A stretch of 35,291 nt of DNA from Actinomycetes bacterium (GCA_021799615.1 JAJZAC010000017.1:1-35291), one strand, 5' to 3'; shown: positions 15,437 through 25,055, counted from the first letter of the stretch. Notes: generated by a model from the letters alone, not told the origin. Numbers and translations: made by a program.

Positions 15437-16208
15437 CGGAACGATCGGTGGCGCCCACGGGTTCGGGCTGGTGGGGCGATGACGCCATCGTACCTGTTCG
15501 GGACGGGGAGCCGGGTCCCGGACCGCCGGGCGACGCATGGCGGCGTACCACCTGCTCCAGGTAGGCCCGCTCGAGGTCCTTGACTTCGTCGATCACGGCC
15601 TCGTCGCCGTCGGGGTCCTCGGCGAAGGCCAGGCGGAGGACGGCCTCGCCGACGTGGATGGCCAGCCGGCACGACCGGAGCAGGCCCGGATCGCCGCGGG
15701 CCGCGTCACGGAGGCCTTCGTTCTCCACGATCAGCTCCCGGAGCATCGCCGCCATGGCGTCGTTGCTGGCCGCGTTCTCGCGCTGGAGCTCGGCACCGAG
15801 GTGGGGTCCCGTCCACAGGACCCGGTAGGCCGGCTTCGACCGGTACCGGGCGACGAAGGCGTCGATGACGGTGCTGACCAGGTCGGACCAGTGGGTACCG
15901 GACGCAGCCGACAACAGCCGGCTCATCACCTGCTCGGAACCCTCGATGTAGCTCCGGGCCAGGGCGTCGACCACGCCCTGCTTGTCGGCGAAGAACTGGT
16001 ACACCGTCCCGATCGGGACTCCGGCCTCGGCGGCGATGCGATGGGTGGAGAGAGCGTCGATGCCGTCACGCAGGATGATCCGCTCGGCCGCGTCGAGCAG
16101 GCGACCGACCCGGGCCTGGCTGCGCGCCTGGCTCGGTACGCGGCGGACCCCCGCGGGTGGTTGCCTGGTCCGCTGCCCGTGCTCTCGGGTCCCGTCGCCC
16201 CTTGTCAC
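15423..16208 (-). CDS. TetR-family regulator of the adjacent desaturase
   Basis: 261 residues. The N-terminal helix-turn-helix (about 54-76) reads STHRIAAEAGVPIGTVYQFF with the downstream KQGVV, as in TetR proteins. The rest is an alpha-helical ligand-binding domain (about 85-225), followed by a Gly/Pro/Ser-rich tail. GTG 16208 is the start; no ribosome site is seen, and the open frame continues to 16715 without family similarity. A 19-bp palindrome (16208-16226) directly abuts the start and is a likely operator, fitting autoregulation and a leaderless mRNA. It overlaps the desaturase gene by 14 bp, so both are one transcription unit. The ligand may be an acyl chain, by analogy to DesT-like regulators. 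Confidence 0.88.
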   Translation of the reverse strand: MTRGDGTREHGQRTRQPPAGVRRVPSQARSQARVGRLLDAAERIILRDGIDALSTHRIAAEAGVPIGTVYQFFADKQGVVDALARSYIEGSEQVMSRLLSAASGTHWSDLVSTVIDAFVARYRSKPAYRVLWTGPHLGAELQRENAASNDAMAAMLRELIVENEGLRDAARGDPGLLRSCRLAIHVGEAVLRLAFAEDPDGDEAVIDEVKDLERAYLEQVVRRHASPGGPGPGSPSRTGTMASSPHQPEPVGATDRSDDDH

Positions 16209-16226
16209 GGTCGATATCTTCGACCG
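16208..16226. promoter_or_regulatory. Likely TetR operator at the tetR-desaturase promoter
   Basis: The sequence CGGTCGATATCTTCGACCG has perfect 7-bp arms around a 5-bp centre. It starts at the first base pair of the tetR start codon and covers the expected -10 area. Size, symmetry and place fit the operator of a TetR dimer; binding is inferred. Confidence 0.6.
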
Positions 16227-16279
16227 GCCGGCACCGCCCCGGCAAGGTCGATCCTGTCCGGAAGGTGTCGGGCCCCGCC

Positions 16280-17041
16280 TCAGTCCCCGCCGGCGAGGTG
16301 GGCGGCGAGGAAGCGCTCGCTCGCGTCGAACTCCTCGGCCGGCACGCCGGCATGCCCGCCCGGATGCAGGTGGAGACGCTTGTCGCTCGAGCCCAGGGCG
16401 TCGAACAGCGCCAGGACGACGTCCCGGGTGAAGAGCTCGTCGTCCCCCTGCATGAGGAAGAGGACGGGACACCGGATCCGTTGCGCGTCGTGCGCCACCC
16501 GCGCCATCGAAGGCCCGGTGATGCCCATCAGGCCGAGCACGGCGGCGCCGATCCTCGGCTCTGCCGCTACCAGCGGGACGCCGAAGATCGTCCCCATGGA
16601 CAATCCCCAGTAGCCGACGGGCCCGCTGCCGGCCGCGCCGACGGCGGCGAGGGTGTCGATCGTCGCTCGCCAGTCGGTCACCATGCGGTCGGTCAACGCC
16701 GCGTCGTGCGCCCATGCCTGGCCGAACGCCAGGAACGCGGCGGTCGGATCGTGGTGGGCGTGCGGGCGCGCGCCGTGGACCGGTCCGTCGATGGCCACGG
16801 CCCGCCAGCCCCTGGCCCGCACCAGGCGGTGGGCCAGCGCAACGATGTACCCCTCACGGGCCGAACCCGACGCGCCGTGGCCCAGCAGGACCAGCGGTCG
16901 GCCGCTGCCACCCGGTGGGCCATCGGCCGCCTCCCACAGCACGCCGGGAACGTCGCCGGTGGTGTGGGTCACGACGAACGGCCGTTCGGCGATCCCCCGG
17001 GCGTCCGAAGCGGCCTCGTGCCACTGGAGCGCGGTGTCCAT
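16280..17041 (-). CDS. Alpha/beta-fold hydrolase, dienelactone-hydrolase-like
   Basis: 253 residues from ATG 17041. Hallmarks are the oxyanion-loop LLGHGASGSAREGY (about 52-65), nucleophile elbow WGLSMGT with Ser148, the acid in MQGDDELFT (Asp200/201) and His230 in HPGGHAGVP. The order and the phrase PVLFLMQGDDELF resemble prolyl-oligopeptidase/dienelactone-hydrolase-like members. The arm with several His residues (ARPHAHHDPT, about 91-100) may shape the active site. A TACGCT hexamer 8 nt before the ATG supports this start and a leaderless mRNA. It diverges from the secreted repeat protein gene. Substrate unknown. Confidence 0.86.
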   Translation of the reverse strand: MDTALQWHEAASDARGIAERPFVVTHTTGDVPGVLWEAADGPPGGSGRPLVLLGHGASGSAREGYIVALAHRLVRARGWRAVAIDGPVHGARPHAHHDPTAAFLAFGQAWAHDAALTDRMVTDWRATIDTLAAVGAAGSGPVGYWGLSMGTIFGVPLVAAEPRIGAAVLGLMGITGPSMARVAHDAQRIRCPVLFLMQGDDELFTRDVVLALFDALGSSDKRLHLHPGGHAGVPAEEFDASERFLAAHLAGGD

Positions 17042-17049
17042 GATCGGCA

Positions 17050-17055
17050 AGCGTA
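17050..17055 (-). promoter_or_regulatory. Putative leaderless -10 element for the hydrolase at 17041
   Basis: TACGCT on the minus strand is 8 nt upstream of ATG 17041. It stands back to back with the plus-strand TAACAT at 17084-17089. Confidence 0.45.
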
Positions 17056-17083
17056 CCGGGATGGGTGCGCTGGGCCGGGCCGG

Positions 17084-17089
17084 TAACAT
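17084..17089 (+). promoter_or_regulatory. Putative -10 element for the secreted repeat protein gene
   Basis: TAACAT fits TANNNT and lies 44 nt before ATG 17134. The leader carries the GAGGAGG ribosome site. Confidence 0.45.
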
Positions 17090-17133
17090 GCGGCCTTGGC
17101 GCCGACCTCTGCGCCAGCGACGAGGAGGGCACG

Positions 17134-19356
17134 ATGTCCGTCACCAGACCGAGCAGCCGCAGGTTGGCGACCGCGGCGCTCGTTTCGCTCGTCTCCCTGG
17201 CACCGATCGTCGGTACGGCGGCGGGGGTGCTGGCGCCGCCGGCGGCTGGAGCGTCACCGTCGCTTCCGGTCATCACCACGGTGCTGGGGAGCGGGACCTT
17301 CGGTTCGAGCGGGAACGGTGGTCCGGCGACGTCGGCCGACATCTCGACGGCGCTCGGTGTCACCGCCGACGCCGCGGGCAACGTGCTCGTCGCCGACTCG
17401 GGGAACGGGACCGTCCGCATGGTGGCGTCGACGACCTGTGCCTCGTCGTGCGCCTACGGCCTGCCGTCGACGGTCGCCGGTGACGTCTACGTCGTGGCCG
17501 GCGGCGGGTCGTCGGTTCCGTCCGCCACCCCGCAGCGAGCGCTGCAGGTGGCCCTGTCGTTCCCCGACGGTCTCGCCGTCACCTCCCTCGGCGACGTCGC
17601 CATCGCCGACCAGGGTGGGCCCACCGTCGACCTGCTCGAGGAGCACGCCTGCGCCGGCTCGTGCCCCTACGGGCTCGCGTCGGAGACGCCCGGAGACCTG
17701 GTCGTCCTGGCCGGCGGTCCCGCGGGGCCGTTACCCTCGTCCACGCCGGCACCGGGAACGACGCTGCAGTTGAATTCGCCGACGGCGGTGACGGTCGACC
17801 CGGCCGGCGACATCGTCGACGCCGAGTACCAGGGGTACGGGCCGGCGTTCGGGGGCGCGCTGGTGTTCATCGCGGCCGGGTCGTGTGCCGGTGGTTGTCC
17901 GTGGGGCGTCCCGCCGTCCACCGCCGCCGGGGACGCCGTCCTGCTGGCCGGCGGTGGCTCCACGCTTCCGAGCTCGGCGCCGATTCCGGCGGCGAGCGCC
18001 GGCTTCGGTGATCTGAACGGTGTCACCGACACGCCGGAGGGCAACCTGGTCGCGACCGGATCGAGCGGTCTGGGGCTCGCGACTGCCCGTCCGTCGATCC
18101 CCACGCCGTCGTTCGGTTCCCTCTTCCTCGTCACCGGTTCGCCGTGCACGTCGGCGTGCCCGTACGGGGCGTCCCCCTTCGGCACCGACCAGGTGATGAC
18201 CGTCGCCGGGGGCGGTCTCACCACGCTCGGTGCGGGAACGCCGTCGACCGCCGTCGGTTCCTGGAACCTGGACCGGCCCTACGGCGTGGCGTCCGACCCG
18301 TCGGGCAACCTCCTCGTCGTGTCGTCCAACGACAACACGGTGGCGGAGGTCCCCTACGGCACCTGCCCACCGGGGGCATGCCCGTTCGTCCCCGGTGGCA
18401 TCGCCGCCGGGACCGCCGCCCTCGTGGCGGGGACGGGAACCTCCGGGTTCAGCGGCGACGGCGGCCCGGCGGTGGACGCTGAGCTCAGCGGACCGACGGC
18501 CATCGCCACCGACGGCGGGTTCCGCGCTTTCGTCGTCGACACCGGGAACCTCCGGGTCCGCGAGCTGACAGGCACGCCGCCGGCACCGCCGCTGGGGTAC
18601 TGGGTGACGACGGCGGCCGGGTACGTGTACCCCTTCGGCGCGGCCACGTCGTACGGCGGCACCACCGCGCTCCACCTCAACGGCCCCGTCGTCGGCATGG
18701 CGCCCGCACCCGGCGGCGGCTACTGGCTGGCAGGTAGCGACGGCGGGGTGTTCGCCTTCGGTTCGGCCAGGTTCGAGGGATCGCTCGTCTCGAAGGCGAT
18801 CCATCCCGCCACACCGGTGGTCGCCATGGCCGGTACCGGCGTGGACGGCTACCTGCTGGCCACGGCGGCAGGAGACGTGTACCCGTTCGGGAGCGCCGCG
18901 TCCGCCGGCACCACCGTCGGGCTCCGGCTCAACGGCCCGATCGTCTCCATCGCCGCGGTCGGCGGTGGGTACTACCTGGCTGGCAGCGATGGCGGGGTGT
19001 TCGCCTTCGGTTCGGCCAGGTTCGAGGGATCGCTCGTCTCCCGGGGCATCCACCCGTCGAGCCCCGTGGTCGCCATCACCGCCACGTCGACGGGGGGTTA
19101 CCTGCTCTCGACGGCTGACGGTGCCGTCTACGCCTTCGGCAACGCGGTCGACCACGGCGGCACCACCGCGTTGCACCTCGACGGTCCCATCGTGGGCATG
19201 GCGTCGATCGGCGCCGGAGCCGGGTACGTCATGGCCGGCTCCGACGGCGGGGTGTTCGCCTTCGGGACCCTCCCCTTCCGGGGCTCCCTGGTGTCGGAGG
19301 CGATCCACCCGGCGACGCCGGTCACCGCCGTCGCCGTCCGCCTGCCCCCGGTCTGA
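17134..19356 (+). CDS. Large secreted protein: NHL-like beta-propeller with Cys motifs plus GGVFAFG repeats
   Basis: 740 residues from ATG 17134, with GAGGAGG upstream. An N-terminal signal peptide (about 1-43: basic start, hydrophobic core, cleavage near AAGAS) predicts export. The N-terminal half (about 45-490) has five or six degenerate blades, each with a GDVYVVAGGG-type strand and a SLGDVAIADQGG-type strand. Between blades a Cys motif occurs: CASSCAYG, CAGSCPYG, CAGGCPWG, CTSACPYG and CPPGACPF. The C-terminal half (about 490-740) is three tandem pairs of about 83 residues: an A unit (GYWVTTAAGYVYPFG) and a B unit (GSDGGVFAFGSARFEGSL). Similar B-type repeats are common in secreted proteins of Acidimicrobiia. 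No enzyme motif is seen. A cell-surface binding or structural role is inferred. Confidence 0.85.
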   Translation: MSVTRPSSRRLATAALVSLVSLAPIVGTAAGVLAPPAAGASPSLPVITTVLGSGTFGSSGNGGPATSADISTALGVTADAAGNVLVADSGNGTVRMVASTTCASSCAYGLPSTVAGDVYVVAGGGSSVPSATPQRALQVALSFPDGLAVTSLGDVAIADQGGPTVDLLEEHACAGSCPYGLASETPGDLVVLAGGPAGPLPSSTPAPGTTLQLNSPTAVTVDPAGDIVDAEYQGYGPAFGGALVFIAAGSCAGGCPWGVPPSTAAGDAVLLAGGGSTLPSSAPIPAASAGFGDLNGVTDTPEGNLVATGSSGLGLATARPSIPTPSFGSLFLVTGSPCTSACPYGASPFGTDQVMTVAGGGLTTLGAGTPSTAVGSWNLDRPYGVASDPSGNLLVVSSNDNTVAEVPYGTCPPGACPFVPGGIAAGTAALVAGTGTSGFSGDGGPAVDAELSGPTAIATDGGFRAFVVDTGNLRVRELTGTPPAPPLGYWVTTAAGYVYPFGAATSYGGTTALHLNGPVVGMAPAPGGGYWLAGSDGGVFAFGSARFEGSLVSKAIHPATPVVAMAGTGVDGYLLATAAGDVYPFGSAASAGTTVGLRLNGPIVSIAAVGGGYYLAGSDGGVFAFGSARFEGSLVSRGIHPSSPVVAITATSTGGYLLSTADGAVYAFGNAVDHGGTTALHLDGPIVGMASIGAGAGYVMAGSDGGVFAFGTLPFRGSLVSEAIHPATPVTAVAVRLPPV
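18742..19040 (+). repeat. Exact 50-bp direct repeat inside the secreted repeat protein gene
   Basis: Bases 18742-18791 and 18991-19040 are identical and are spaced 249 bp apart, exactly 83 codons. They encode the GGVFAFGSARFEGSLVS core of two B units. A third, shorter match (GGCGGGGTGTTCGCCTTCGG) is at 19246-19265. Identity at synonymous positions suggests recent duplication or gene conversion. Confidence 0.9.
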
Positions 19357-19382
19357 CCACCACCAGCCGAGGTGCCGGCGTG

Positions 19383-19399
19383 CCGGGCGTTCAGCCCGG
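19383..19399. terminator. Hairpin between convergent genes
   Basis: CCGGGC and GCCCGG (6-bp arms, 5-nt loop GTTCA) lie in the 34-bp gap between the secreted repeat protein stop and the DsbA-family stop, overlapping the latter. It may serve as a two-way terminator; there is no U tract. Confidence 0.3.
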
Positions 19400-20023
19400 A
19401 GGGGAGAAGATCGGGTCCCGGTCCCGGGTCCGCTTGAGCTCGAAGAACCCGTCCGTCCCCGCGACCAGCACGACGCCGTCCCACAGCCGTCCGGCGGCCT
19501 CGCCCACAGGGGCCGGGCTCACCACCGGCCCGAAGAAGGCGATGCCGCCGACGTGGATCACGGGGGTGCCGACGTCGTAGCCCACGGGGTCCATGCCGGC
19601 ATGGTGCGATGCCCGCAGCGCTTCGTCGAGATCGGTGGAGGTGGCGGCGGCGGCGAGCCCGGCCGGCAGTCCGGCCTCGGCCAACGCCTCCGGGACGATG
19701 TCGTCGTCCGACCGGCCCCCGAGGTGGATCCGGTTCCCGAGGGCGGTGTAGAGGGGCAGGAGCGCCTCGTTGCCGTGGTCCTGCTCGGCGGCGATGCACA
19801 CCCGCACGGGACCCCACGCCCGCTCCATCAGCTCCGCGTACCGGGGTGGGAGGTCGCGCCCCTCGTTCAGCACGGCGAGAGACATGACGTGCCAGCGGGT
19901 GTGCACCGGACGGACCTGCTCGACCTGGAGCATCCACCGGGACGCCATCCAGGCCCAGGGGCATAGCGGGTCGAACCAGAAGTCGGCTTCCGCCGGACCG
20001 GTCGTCGACTGCTCGTCACCCAT
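19391..20023 (-). CDS. DsbA-family protein resembling mycothiol-dependent nitroreductase Rv2466c, with CPWA motif
   Basis: 210 residues from ATG 20023, with GGAGG 6 nt upstream (an extra GTG at 20026 is unlikely). The protein closely matches the layout of M. tuberculosis Rv2466c, a thioredoxin-fold enzyme that uses mycothiol: [15 protein letters not shown] (about 16-30), [52 protein letters not shown] and FFELKRTR. Rv2466c has CPWC; here the second Cys is Ala, leaving Cys21 with Ala24. A single-Cys site could still act through a mixed disulfide with mycothiol. No signal peptide, so cytoplasmic. Neighbours do not reveal the substrate. Confidence 0.85.
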   Translation of the reverse strand: MGDEQSTTGPAEADFWFDPLCPWAWMASRWMLQVEQVRPVHTRWHVMSLAVLNEGRDLPPRYAELMERAWGPVRVCIAAEQDHGNEALLPLYTALGNRIHLGGRSDDDIVPEALAEAGLPAGLAAAATSTDLDEALRASHHAGMDPVGYDVGTPVIHVGGIAFFGPVVSPAPVGEAAGRLWDGVVLVAGTDGFFELKRTRDRDPIFSPPG

Positions 20024-20077
20024 CACGTGCCTCCACTCGTCGTCGCCGGTACCGCCGCTGCCGAGCTGCCGGCCCCC

Positions 20078-21715
20078 TCACCGTAGCGAGCCGTCCGGGT
20101 TCGTCGGACGGCGCCGGAGCAACCGGTGCCGGTGGCTGCGCCGGTGGGCTGCCATCCGCCTGGCGATGAGCTCCCGCCGAGCCTGCAGCTCCCGGTAGGT
20201 GACGGACGTCACCGGTTCGGTGATCCCGAGCGCGGCGCGGACGCCGTCGAGATCGACGGTGGCGGGCAGGTCGGGCCGGCCGAGCTCGTCGGCGATGCGC
20301 TCCCCGTGCCGCTCGGCGAAGTACGTGGTCACGGCCACCACCTCACCGAGGATGTCGACATCAGGCGCCATGGTCGCCATGGCGCCGTTCAGGAAGAGCA
20401 TGTTCTTGCCGAAGAGCATGAGCTCCTTGGGCAGCCGGGCGCCCGAGCCCAGGAGCGCGGCGGACAGGGCCCGGATCTCGGCGGCCAGCTCGTCGGCCGA
20501 CATCGCCGTCGGATCGCGCACCGGACGGTCCAGTCCGAGGTCGGACACGAGCTGGCCGATGTCGACGTCCGCCGGAAGTGCCCCCAGGTCGCGCAGGGCT
20601 TCCACCTGCCCGGTGACGTCGTTGGCGGTGGCACCGACCATCAGGCGGAGGAAGGCGAGGCGGCGCTGCTCGTCGAGGCGCCCGGTGATCCCGAAGTCGA
20701 GGAGCGCCACCGTGCCGTCCGGTTCGACGATCAGGTTGCCCCCGTGGAGGTCGCCGTGGAACACGCCGAAGAGCATGGCGCCCTCGAGGAACGCGATGAG
20801 AGCAGCGCGCAGCACGGCGGCGGTGTCGATGCCGGCGGCGGTCATCCCGGCCGGATCGCTCCAGGGGAACCCGTCGATCCGCTCCATGACGAGGACCCGG
20901 CGGGTGACCAGATCGGGGTGGGGCCGGGGGACGACGATCGCCGTCTGCCCGGCCCGCCACAACACCTCGGCCACGTCGAGCATGCTGGCCGCCTCGAGCC
21001 GGAAGTCGAGCTCCTCGACGACCGTGTCGGCGAACAGCTCGACGAGCGCCGGCGGGTTGGCGAGCGAGGCCACCGGGATCCTGCCCACCAGGAGCGGGGC
21101 AGCCCATGCCAGGGCGGCGACGTCGTCGGCCACCGTGGCCGCCACCGTGCTCCGCTGGACCTTCACCACCACCCGTCCGCCATCGCGGAGCCGGGCGCCG
21201 TGCACCTGGGCGATGGACGCGGCAGCCATCGGCACCTCGTCGAATTCGGCGAAGACGGCCGCGAGCGGGAGCCCCAGGTCCTCCTCGACCGTGCGCCGCA
21301 CGGTGGCGAAAGGCTCGGCGGGCACACGGTCCCGCAACAGCCGGAACTCCTCGACCAGTTCCGGGGGGAACACGCCGTCGCCGGCCGAGACGATCTGGCC
21401 CAGTTTCACGTAGGTGGGTCCGAGGGCGGCGAACGCCCGCCGCAGGCGGCGGGAGAGGGACCGCCGCGACGTCGCCCTGCCGCGCTCCAGCACCGCCCAC
21501 TGGACGATGGCGGGGACCAGGTGGACGACGGCCCGTGCCACGGGACGGACCGGGGGTAGTCGGCGCCTACGGACCAGGGCGCGGGCACGGGTGGCGGTGG
21601 CGGCTCGACGGGCGTCGATGCCCACGAGCCACGGCAGCGCTCCCCGGTCGATCCGCCAGGCGGGTGCGGGACCGAAGGCGCCTCGCTCGCCCTCGGGCTC
21701 CCCGTCGTGCAGCAC
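20078..21715 (-). CDS. ABC1/UbiB-type atypical kinase family protein
   Basis: 545 residues. Characteristic motifs: KLGQ (104-107 in TYVKLGQIVS), the Ala-rich AAAS in place of the P-loop (164-167), Lys185 in VVVKVQR, HGDLHGGN (320-327) with the catalytic Asp, and LLDFG (338-342). These define the ABC1/AarF/UbiB family, whose members have ATPase or kinase activity and support ubiquinone or other isoprenoid-lipid biology. In actinobacteria, which use menaquinone, the role is unclear. The Arg-rich tail ends the protein; no obvious C-terminal membrane helices. GTG 21715 is the start, with TAGGGT 6 nt upstream, suggesting a leaderless mRNA. Confidence 0.9.
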   Translation of the reverse strand: MLHDGEPEGERGAFGPAPAWRIDRGALPWLVGIDARRAATATRARALVRRRRLPPVRPVARAVVHLVPAIVQWAVLERGRATSRRSLSRRLRRAFAALGPTYVKLGQIVSAGDGVFPPELVEEFRLLRDRVPAEPFATVRRTVEEDLGLPLAAVFAEFDEVPMAAASIAQVHGARLRDGGRVVVKVQRSTVAATVADDVAALAWAAPLLVGRIPVASLANPPALVELFADTVVEELDFRLEAASMLDVAEVLWRAGQTAIVVPRPHPDLVTRRVLVMERIDGFPWSDPAGMTAAGIDTAAVLRAALIAFLEGAMLFGVFHGDLHGGNLIVEPDGTVALLDFGITGRLDEQRRLAFLRLMVGATANDVTGQVEALRDLGALPADVDIGQLVSDLGLDRPVRDPTAMSADELAAEIRALSAALLGSGARLPKELMLFGKNMLFLNGAMATMAPDVDILGEVVAVTTYFAERHGERIADELGRPDLPATVDLDGVRAALGITEPVTSVTYRELQARRELIARRMAAHRRSHRHRLLRRRPTNPDGSLR

Positions 21716-21721
21716 GCCCCG

Positions 21722-21727
21722 ACCCTA
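21722..21727 (-). promoter_or_regulatory. Putative leaderless -10 element for the UbiB-family gene
   Basis: TAGGGT on the minus strand is 6 nt upstream of GTG 21715, as in the gamma-carbonic-anhydrase-like gene (8 nt). Confidence 0.5.
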
Positions 21728-21895
21728 GGGCGGTGGCCGTCCCCCCCGTACCGCGCCGTCGGCGCCGTCGGCTCTCCGGCCTACCACGAACAGTGTTGAA
21801 GTCGACATTATGCGTGATGAGCAGGGAAAACACGCCGAACTGTCGTCCGGCCCGACGTGCACCACGTCTGGCCAGGACTTCTTGTGAGGGAATCG

Positions 21896-21924
21896 CTGCA
21901 ATCGGGCGGCTGAGGGCGTATCAT
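21896..21924 (+). promoter_or_regulatory. Putative sigma-A type promoter of the Pro/Glu-repeat gene
   Basis: A CTGCAA (21896-21901) and TATCAT (21919-21924) pair has a 17-bp spacer in an AT-rich stretch ending at ATG 21981. The -10 is good, the -35 weak. The leader would be about 50 nt. Confidence 0.4.
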
Positions 21925-21980
21925 GCCTTGCATTGGTTGTCCCCACATTGTTGTGATATCTCGAAGAATCGAATGTTCAC

Positions 21981-23285
<1,305 letters not shown>

Positions 23286-23347
23286 CGGCGGGCCGCTCCC
23301 GCTCGTCTCCGAGTCAGCGGTCCGGCGTGGCCGCACGAGGAGCGCAC

Positions 23348-24268
23348 GTGCCAGACGAGGCACCAGCCGGGGCGGACGAGCCCGAGAGCACCGGGGCCGG
23401 CACATCGCCGGTGATCGATCCGCTCGCCCGCCGCGACCCCGCGTTCATCCGGCGGCGGATCGGGGCGGTGGACCGCTACCTGCACTACTTCTCGCCAGTG
23501 GTGCGCGGCCTGGACAACCTGCCCCGCAGTGGGCCCGTCCTGCTGGTCGGCAACCACTCCTGCCTGTTCTGGATGCCAGACGTCTTCGCCGTGGCACGGG
23601 CGGTGAGCGAGCGACGGGGCCTCGAGATCCCGTCGTACGCGCTCGGTTACGACTTCCTCTTCCGCGTGCCGGGCCTGGGCCCGGTCCTCGAACGGCTCGG
23701 CGCCATTCCGGCTCGTGGGGACGACGCCGAGCGGGCACTCGGGGCTGGAGCGCTCGTCCTCGTCTATCCGGGTGGTGACCGAGAAGCGGCACGCCCCTGG
23801 TCGGAGCGGGACCGGATCGACTTCGGCGGACGACGGGGCTTCGTCCGCCTGGCGCTGCGCACCGGCGTCCCCGTTGTGCCGGTCGTGGCCCACGGCAGCC
23901 ACCATGCCATCTACATCGCCGCCCGCGGCGAACGGCTCGCGCGCGCCGTCGGGCTGGACCGGCTCCGCATCAAGGTCCTTCCCATCTTCCTCACACCCAT
24001 CGGGATCACCAGCGTGCTCCGCCCACCGATTCCGCTGCCCGCCGCCATCACAGTGCAGTTCCTTCCGCCCTTCGACTGGTCACGCTTCGGACCGGGAGGC
24101 GCCGAGGATGACGCGGTGGTGGACGCCTGTTACGACGAGATCACCACCGCCATGCAGTCCGCTCTCGACCGGCTGGCAGTCGAGCTCCCCCACCCCGTCC
24201 TGCGGGGTATCGGCCGGCTGGTGACCGGCCACGGCCTCACGTTCGAGGAGACGCCACTGTCCGAGTGA
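23348..24268 (+). CDS. Lysophospholipid/glycerolipid acyltransferase (LPLAT, MGAT-like)
   Basis: 306-residue acyltransferase-fold protein. The start is GTG 23348 with a GAGGAG site just upstream; an earlier GTG (23327) has none. Features: LLVGNHSCLFWMPD (about 65-78) with His70, where the usual HX4D spacing is replaced by the NHS...PD form of the monoacylglycerol-type LPLAT subgroup; LVYPGGDREAARPW (about 137-150); and VPVVPVVAHGSHHAIY (about 172-187). The family transfers acyl groups to glycerolipids at the cytoplasmic membrane. The first ~30 residues are disordered. Likely lipid modification; substrate unknown. It follows the Pro/Glu-repeat gene and may share its transcript. Confidence 0.88.
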   Translation: MPDEAPAGADEPESTGAGTSPVIDPLARRDPAFIRRRIGAVDRYLHYFSPVVRGLDNLPRSGPVLLVGNHSCLFWMPDVFAVARAVSERRGLEIPSYALGYDFLFRVPGLGPVLERLGAIPARGDDAERALGAGALVLVYPGGDREAARPWSERDRIDFGGRRGFVRLALRTGVPVVPVVAHGSHHAIYIAARGERLARAVGLDRLRIKVLPIFLTPIGITSVLRPPIPLPAAITVQFLPPFDWSRFGPGGAEDDAVVDACYDEITTAMQSALDRLAVELPHPVLRGIGRLVTGHGLTFEETPLSE

Positions 24269-24278
24269 GCTCGGCGCG

Positions 24279-24931
24279 GCGATCCTGGCGGGAGCCACCT
24301 CGACGACGGCTTCGGCCCCGGCCCTGGCGGCCCCGTCCGACCCCGGGACCCAATCGGCGTACGGCTGGGGCGCGGGCGCCTCCGGCCACCTCGGCAATGG
24401 GACGACCACGGCGACCCAGGCCACGCCGGCGACGCTGTCGGCCACGGGCGGCACCCTGCCCTACTCGTGGTCGCTGGCTGGCGGGTCGCTGCCGGCCGGG
24501 CTCTCGCTCGGATCGTGGGGCACCATCGAGGGCTGGCCCTTCTTCGCCCCGGCCGGCGGGTACCCGATCGTGGTGCGGGTCACCGATGCCACCGGCGCCA
24601 CGGCCCAGGTGGGCCTGACCATGGGGGTAGCGGCACCGCCGGCGCCACCGCCGGCGGTGCCGGCCACCTCGCTGCCCCGGTCACCTCCTGCAGGTCCTTC
24701 TTCACCCCCTGCGCCTACTACGTGGGGTCGCCCACAGCGACCGGTGGCGCGATGCCCTGCACCTGGTCCCTGACCTCGGGACACCTCCCGTCGGGGCTCT
24801 CCTTCGGCCCGGACGGCACCATTGCCGGTTGGCCGTACTTCGCCCTGGCCGGCAGTGACCCGATCGTGGTGACCGTCACCGACGCCACGGGAACGGCCGC
24901 CCAGGCGACGGTGACCCTGGCGGTCCCGTGA
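24279..24931 (+). pseudogene. Decayed remnant of a secreted RCC1/putative-Ig repeat protein
   Basis: Frame 1 (from about 24279) reads like a signal-peptide core without its start (AILAGATSTTASAPALAAPSD), then one RCC1-like half repeat (YGWGAGASGHLGNGTTT), then a putative-Ig repeat (LPYSWSLAGGSLPAGLSL ... VVRVTDATGATAQVGLTM). The homologous second repeat (CTWSLTSGHLPSGLSF ... VVTVTDATGTAAQATVTL) is in another frame and ends with TGA at 24931. Adding one C to the four-C run at 24675-24678 would join them as ATSLPPVTSCRSFFTP. So there is no start codon, an internal deletion joins RCC1 to Ig, and a frameshift breaks it. Either a real pseudogene or a sequencing/assembly error in the C run explains the frameshift; the missing start favours decay. 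Confidence 0.65.
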
Positions 24932-25055
24932 CCGGCTGACCGACTTCGCCCGCGCCCTGGATCCGACGGCAGAGGCCGAACGGCTCTAGCTGCCGGTGCG
25001 CGCCGGGCGGAAGCTGGCCGCAAGAGCGATCGAGTCCGGATGCGAGGAGGCCACC

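Noticed and set aside
17731-19308. Minus-strand open frame of 525 codons
   Set aside because: Antisense to the repeat protein; it repeats because the DNA repeats, and its Arg/Asp/Gly content is an artefact.
24932-24989. Possible C-terminal fragment (LTDFARALDPTAEAERL then stop)
   Set aside because: It looks protein-like but is too short and has no start; it could be a relic, with no further support.
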